Below, one piece after another: positions 5,347 through 7,707 of a stretch of 7,707 bases of DNA. Within the stretch, counting starts at the first letter, position 1; every line of letters starts with the position of its first letter. Both the position numbers and the translations under genes were made by a program. The notes beneath the pieces are model-generated. The model was not told the DNA's origin. It saw only the letters and a program-made list of their open reading frames with translations, and searched no databases. The stretch comes from an uncultured Alphaproteobacteria bacterium (GTDB lineage: Bacteria; Pseudomonadota; Alphaproteobacteria; Rhodobacterales; Rhodobacteraceae), in assembly GCA_929200295.1 (NCBI GenBank), contig CAKMZE010000072.1:1-7707 (forward strand), given 5' to 3'.

Positions 5347-5717
5347 TCAAGCGCATCGGCGATCAAGCGCGCCGTTTCTTCGAAACCAAACCAGGCCAGG
5401 GCATTCTTGAGATCGCCATTGATGTCCAAAGGCGTGCCGGTGCCGTACTCCCAGTCTTCGCGCAGGGCTTCAATGTCGTCGTAGTAGACCTCAAAGAAGC
5501 GATGCGTGTCACGCAACATAATCAGATTGTGGACCGTTCCGCCTGCGCATCCGCACCGCGCCAAATCGCGAAAGAGGAGCCTGGGGTCATCATCATAGGC
5601 CAAGGCTTCGTCGGCAACCGCTGCTTTGAGCGATGCGGGCTGCGCGTCAATGATGGTTTGTAGCTGATCGCACAAGATACGCGTGGACTTTTCGCTGCCG
5701 GTGGATGTGTTTGTCAT
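5334..5717 (-). CDS. Acidic hypothetical protein, possibly of the DUF7222 type (127 aa)
   Basis: An acidic, mostly helical protein. Recognisable stretches are STRILCDQLQTIIDAQPASL (11-30), DDDPRLLFRDLARCGCAGG (42-60, with Cys55 and Cys57), a central part with THRFFEVYYDDIEALREDW (71-89) and GDLKNALAWFGFEETARLI (101-119). This pattern matches, from memory, a conserved alphaproteobacterial family of unknown function carried on plasmids and prophages (I believe DUF7222). It has no signal peptide or membrane segment, and no enzyme motif. It starts at the MTN codon that aligns with the 64-aa gene, and diverges from the DUF3768/methyltransferase operon across control block 2. Its job is unknown; location suggests it belongs with the module, not with the Fic gene it converges on. 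Confidence 0.85.
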   Translation of the reverse strand: MTNTSTGSEKSTRILCDQLQTIIDAQPASLKAAVADEALAYDDDPRLLFRDLARCGCAGGTVHNLIMLRDTHRFFEVYYDDIEALREDWEYGTGTPLDINGDLKNALAWFGFEETARLIADALEILE

Positions 5718-5937
5718 GTCTTGTTTGGGTTATAGGATAAAGACACCGACGACGCGCCGCGCCCCAAAAGGACGCTGTCAAAACGGGCAAACCGCTGGGA
5801 GGGTTTCAGAAAAAGTTGCAGACTTTTTCGGTTCGAAATCAGACCGAAAAAGCGGGCAAACCGTTGACAGGGGCTAGGGCGTGGCAGGCTTCGAGATGTC
5901 TGATCCGACCCAAACGAGATTGTGCAAATCTGGCCAT
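5718..5937. repeat. Divergent control block, copy 2
   Basis: This is homologous to 4079-4262. It keeps TGTCAAAACGGGCAAACC (5776-5793, identical to copy 1 over 18 bases), GGGCAAACCGTTGACA (5854-5869, identical over 16 bases), GGGCGTGGCAGGCTT (5877-5891), TCTGATCCGACCC (5899-5911) and TGCAAAT with GGCCA (5923-5936). The two GGGCAAACC boxes are 69 bp apart here against 21 bp in copy 1; the extra 48 bases hold an alternating-hairpin element. The reverse-strand leader up to the MTN start is also conserved. Homology covers the non-coding block and the first codons of the reverse genes but not the genes themselves. Confidence 0.75.
5810..5852. promoter_or_regulatory. Two mutually exclusive hairpins within control block 2
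   Basis: AAAAAGT (5810-5816) pairs with ACTTTTT (5822-5828) around a 5-base loop. CTTTTTCGGT (5823-5832) pairs perfectly with ACCGAAAAAG (5843-5852) around a 10-base loop. The middle arm is shared, so only one stem can form at a time, as in attenuators and riboregulators. The element is absent from copy 1 and sits between its two GGGCAAACC boxes. On DNA it could equally be a binding site. No T-run or ribosome binding site shows what it would control. Confidence 0.5.
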
Positions 5938-5948
5938 GGCATCACAAT
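5920..5948 (+). promoter_or_regulatory. Candidate promoter of the DUF3768/methyltransferase operon
   Basis: TTGTGC (5920-5925) and CACAAT (5943-5948, 4 of 6 matches) are 17 bases apart, which would start transcription near 5955, only about five bases before the ATG at 5960. This is the same nearly leaderless arrangement as at the second Fic gene, at the aligned end of the control block. A small palindrome, CGCATA-gtc-TATGCG (about 5950-5964), covers the start codon. Confidence 0.35.
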
Positions 5949-5959
5949 CCGCATAGTCT

Positions 5960-6334
5960 ATGCGTGACACTAACCTCCAACCAATGACCGGAAGCCCTGA
6001 CGACCACAAAGTTGAGACAGCCGCCATCCGCGACCTGAACGATCAGCTCCGTCGCAGCTTTGAAGGCGGGCAGGTGCTGATGACCCAAGGCGTGAACGCG
6101 CTGGTGGGCAAGACGCTGGCCCAGGTTTTGCTGGTGATCCGGGACTTTGAAGATTTCACTGAGGATAACGATCCTTGGGGCATCCATGAGTTCGGATCGG
6201 TCCAAGTCGACGGCCAGACGGTGTTTTTCAAAATAGATGCCTATGACGACAACATGGAATACGGCTCGCCCAATCCGGCTGACCCTGAAGTGACCAAGCG
6301 GGTCATGACTATATTACTGGCATCAGAATACTGA
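5960..6334 (+). CDS. DUF3768 domain-containing protein (124 aa)
   Basis: The whole protein from about residue 22 matches the DUF3768 family of unknown function: an LND near the start (26-28), the signature FTEDNDPWGIHEFG (66-79), FFKIDAYDD (89-97), GSPNPADPEVTKRVMTILL (102-120) and a terminal ASEY. Length is typical. The family occurs mostly on alphaproteobacterial plasmids and integrated elements; no biochemical role is known to me. There is no ribosome binding site upstream of the ATG at 5960 or of the internal ATG at 5984, so the start is provisional. Its TGA overlaps the ATG of the methyltransferase by one base (TGATG at 6332-6336), so the two are probably translationally coupled. Confidence 0.9.
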   Translation: MRDTNLQPMTGSPDDHKVETAAIRDLNDQLRRSFEGGQVLMTQGVNALVGKTLAQVLLVIRDFEDFTEDNDPWGIHEFGSVQVDGQTVFFKIDAYDDNMEYGSPNPADPEVTKRVMTILLASEY

Positions 6335-6744
6335 TGCCGGCCTATTACAATGAAATCGATCCTTACGCCGCCGCGTGGTTGCGCCGCTTGATCAAAGCCG
6401 GTGAACTGCCCGATGGCGATGTGGATGAACGCGATATCCGTAACCTTACCCCTGATGACCTCAAACCCTACACCCAGTGCCATTTCTTCGCCGGGATCGG
6501 AGGATGGCCGCTCGCACTCCGCCAAGCGGGTTGGCCAGATGGCCACCCCGTCTGGACAGGGTCCTGCCCCTGCCAGCCGTTCTCGAACTCGGGCCAACAA
6601 AAGGCCTTTGACGACGCGCGACATCTCTGGCCCATCTGGTTCAAACTCATTCATAAGTGCCGCCCGCCAACGGTGTTTGGCGAGCAAGTTGCAGCAAAAG
6701 CTGCCCTTGCATGGCTCGACCTTGTATCGGATGACCTGGAGTGA
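6334..6744 (+). CDS. DNA (cytosine-5) methyltransferase, N-terminal half
   Basis: 136 residues with the catalytic half of a phage-type C5-cytosine methyltransferase: motif I FFAGIGGWPLAL (51-62, AdoMet binding), motif IV GSCPCQPFS (76-84, catalytic Cys80), and motif VI as FGEQVA (115-120, with Gln where ENV has Asn). The opening YYNEIDPYAAAWLRRLI is typical of the prophage and plasmid members. The frame then meets TGA at 6742-6744, directly after DLE, at the point where homologues continue with a sequence like AGY. The target recognition region, motif VIII and motif X lie in the next frame, so this product alone is unlikely to be active unless frameshifting or complementation restores the rest. 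It starts inside the stop codon of the DUF3768 gene. Confidence 0.9.
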   Translation: MPAYYNEIDPYAAAWLRRLIKAGELPDGDVDERDIRNLTPDDLKPYTQCHFFAGIGGWPLALRQAGWPDGHPVWTGSCPCQPFSNSGQQKAFDDARHLWPIWFKLIHKCRPPTVFGEQVAAKAALAWLDLVSDDLE

Positions 6745-7358
6745 GCAGGCGAACGCCATTGGTTCGAGAGAGCCTGCGAACGCGGGTTACACCGTCGGGG
6801 CGGCAGATATCTGCGTTGCGGGCCTCGGCGCGCCGCACATTCGACAAAGGCTCTGGTTTGGAGCAAGTCGCGGGATGGAGAACACCGATGGCGCATGCCG
6901 CCCGATCTGGATGCAAAACGCTGGAACAGTTCAACAACCGGATAAAGGTGGGACGTCAGATAGGCTTGCAAGATCAAATCATTCTAGTGGGTTGGGCAAC
7001 ACCCCGTGCTGGCGACGCCGACAAGCGCGGAAAACTCGGCCCCAACCCAAGGAACGGCTTGCCCATGCAAGCGCAGCAGGCGGGCTGGCCGACACCAACA
7101 TCGCGCGATCACAAGGATGGGAAGCGCAGCAAAGTTCCGACCAAGAGCCTATTGGGTCGGCAGGTTTGGACCATAGTCTCCCTTGGGCCGACCCGGAATG
7201 GATCTGGTGTCAGGACACCAAATGGCGACCGACTGAACCCGAACTTTGCCCGTTGGCTGATGGGATACCCGGCCGCGTGGGGCAATTGCGCGCCTACGGC
7301 AATGCCATCGTCCCGCAAGTCGCAGCGGCGTTTATCGACGCCTTCGAAGAAACGATGA
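6741..7358 (+). CDS. GWxTP/WLMGYP protein, C-terminal part as a stand-alone ORF (205 aa)
   Basis: This open frame starts with GTG at 6741, overlapping the TGA of the methyltransferase N-terminal ORF (GTGA), and so could be reached by coupled reinitiation. The first 14 residues come from the 37-base extra segment. The rest is the C-terminal two thirds of the second protein frame: VTPSGRQISALRAS, three GWxTP repeats at residues about 45, 84 and 115, GRQVW, and a C-terminus with LNPNFARWLMGYPAAW and CAPTAMPSSRKS, rich in Ser/Arg/Lys. It is basic, with no membrane segment or catalytic motif I can name. The overlapping frame encodes the recognition region and motif X of the methyltransferase, so one of the two may be only a frame shadow. 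Confidence 0.45.
   Translation: MSRRTPLVRESLRTRVTPSGRQISALRASARRTFDKGSGLEQVAGWRTPMAHAARSGCKTLEQFNNRIKVGRQIGLQDQIILVGWATPRAGDADKRGKLGPNPRNGLPMQAQQAGWPTPTSRDHKDGKRSKVPTKSLLGRQVWTIVSLGPTRNGSGVRTPNGDRLNPNFARWLMGYPAAWGNCAPTAMPSSRKSQRRLSTPSKKR
6742..6778 (+). other. 37-nt extra segment at the frame-change point
   Basis: Removing exactly these bases restores both overlapping frames. The segment starts with the TGA that ends the methyltransferase N-terminal ORF. It has inverted repeats GCAGGC (6745-6750) and GCCTGC (6772-6777), with a nested GAAC/GTTC pair (6751-6754, 6762-6765). GCGAACGC occurs at 6749-6756 and again at 6776-6783 across the right edge. The boundaries can slide by a few bases. An insertion that folds on itself could be a small palindromic element, or part of a bypass signal: GAG just before the TGA (6739-6741) has a matching GAG at 6770-6772 in the restored frame. 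Confidence 0.55.
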
Positions 7359-7509
7359 CCGACGTAGATCGGTCCAAAACGTAAGTTTCTACATCCTAAA
7401 ATTACAATCCTATGGGCTTCGACCAATACGCCCTCACTCCGCAAATGGGCCAAAGCCATTTTGGAAGCGCGAGAACAGGTGATCTATTCCTGCTGGTGGT
7501 AGCTCTCAC

Positions 7510-7707
7510 TTAACGCCGCCCGCGTTTGCGGTTCAGTTTGCCTTGCTTGCGTTTCTTTTTGAGCTGCGCGCGGGCTGACCAAACATGTGCCGGTGCCACT
7601 TTCTGCGATGTCCAATGCGTATCACAGAACGCGGCGGCATCGGTGAAGGTGATCCCAGCGTCCATGGCAAAGGCCTTTTCGGCTAACGCCGTTACGCGGT
7701 CAAGATG
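7510..7707 (-). CDS. Hypothetical protein with basic tail, partial (start beyond right edge)
   Basis: The C-terminal 65 residues of a reverse-strand gene entering from the right edge and ending at TAA (7512-7510). It begins in-window with HLDRVTALAEKAF, continues GITFTDAAAFCDTHWTSQKV, and ends in a very basic tail with LKKKRKQGKLNRKRGRR. The frame is open to the edge and codon use looks natural. An acidic/hydrophobic front followed by a Lys/Arg tail suggests a nucleic-acid-binding protein, but no family is recognised. It converges on the methyltransferase locus, separated by about 125 bases in which I see no gene or strong terminator. Confidence 0.65.
   Translation of the reverse strand, partial: HLDRVTALAEKAFAMDAGITFTDAAAFCDTHWTSQKVAPAHVWSARAQLKKKRKQGKLNRKRGRR

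Larger units (their letters stand above)
6401..7358 (+). pseudogene. Second protein-like frame overlapping the methyltransferase (GWxTP protein), joined across the same junction
   Basis: In the +1 frame relative to the methyltransferase, the DNA reads as another coherent protein. Before the junction it gives SSPGSEDGRSHS, SGQGPAPASRSRTR, TTRDISGPSGS and GSTLYRMTW. After the junction, one frame further on, it gives RVTPSGRQISALRASARRTF, three GWxTP motifs (6873-6887, 6990-7004, 7083-7097) and the ending LNPNFARWLMGYPAAW. With 6742-6778 removed the join reads YRMTWRTRVTPSG and the protein is about 306 residues from a GTG at 6401 (ATG at 6413, 6419 and 6425 are alternatives). From memory, such proteins are common in phages and prophages and are annotated hypothetical or methyltransferase-related. 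Whether it is translated is unknown. Confidence 0.45.
6334..7384 (+). pseudogene. Full C5-cytosine methyltransferase, broken by a +1 frame change at about 6742
   Basis: The first 136 codons (to 6741) and the +1 frame from 6743 together form one enzyme. The second part gives AGYTVGAADICVAGLGAPHI, motif VIII as RQRLWF, a variable target recognition region with GLGN/GLADTN segments, then WADPEWIWCQD and motif X as RAYGNAIVPQVA, ending at TAA 7382-7384. Omitting the 37 bases 6742-6778 restores a single frame of 337 residues reading DLE-N-AGYTV. Every canonical catalytic motif is therefore present and uneroded. The enzyme would methylate cytosine C5 in a short DNA target that cannot be read from the sequence. 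Either the gene was inactivated recently, or translation shifts or hops at the junction. Confidence 0.85.

Noticed and set aside
7412..7513. 33-codon forward ORF starting MGFDQYALTP between the methyltransferase and the right-edge gene
   Set aside because: It is very short, lacks a ribosome binding site, and overlaps the end of the reverse-strand gene; no support beyond being open.

Overview
The window looks like accessory DNA (integrated element, prophage remnant or plasmid) from an alphaproteobacterium, most likely of the Rhodobacterales. This rests on protein style: a DUF3768 protein, phage-type C5 methyltransferase motifs, and small reverse-strand proteins of a kind I associate with that group. 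No rRNA, tRNA, transposase, integrase, replication initiator or CRISPR array is visible, so replicon type is not decided.

Layout. Positions 1-418 hold no convincing gene, but carry hairpins, a pair of palindromic repeats and an AT-rich upstream region. Positions 419-2603 (+) are a two-gene operon: a primase-like CHC2/TOPRIM protein that has lost its zinc cysteines, then a membrane protein with an N-terminal winged-helix-like domain. Positions 2601-2674 hold two identical 29-bp inverted-repeat operators around a consensus -10, ending on the start codon of a DUF4172-type Fic protein (2674-3765). From about 3800 to 6334 there are two similar modules. In each, a short reverse-strand gene and a forward gene diverge from a homologous control block with GGGCAAACC boxes, TGTCAA/TTGACA ends and a shared downstream stretch. 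Module 1 has a 64-aa protein (-) and a second Fic protein (+). Module 2 has a 127-aa acidic protein (-) and a DUF3768 protein (+) that overlaps a DNA cytosine methyltransferase start by one base.

The main find is the methyltransferase locus, 6334-7384. All main C5-methyltransferase motifs are present, but the reading frame changes at about 6742. The same DNA in the +1 frame reads as a second protein-like sequence with three GWxTP motifs and a WLMGYPxxW ending. It shifts at the same place. Removing the same 37 bases (6742-6778) restores both frames at once, to about 337 and 306 residues. This suggests a once fully overlapping pair of frames hit by one 37-nt insertion, or a programmed frameshift or bypass. 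The locus also holds a long chimeric ORF (6401-7384) that joins the N-terminal half of one frame to the C-terminal half of the other.

The two Fic proteins are both class II (N-terminal inhibitory helix) with complete catalytic motifs and C-terminal winged helices, and both lie next to repeats overlapping their own promoters, which suggests autorepression. With the methyltransferase they could belong to a defence or stability island, but that is inference. A basic-tailed reverse-strand protein runs off the right edge.
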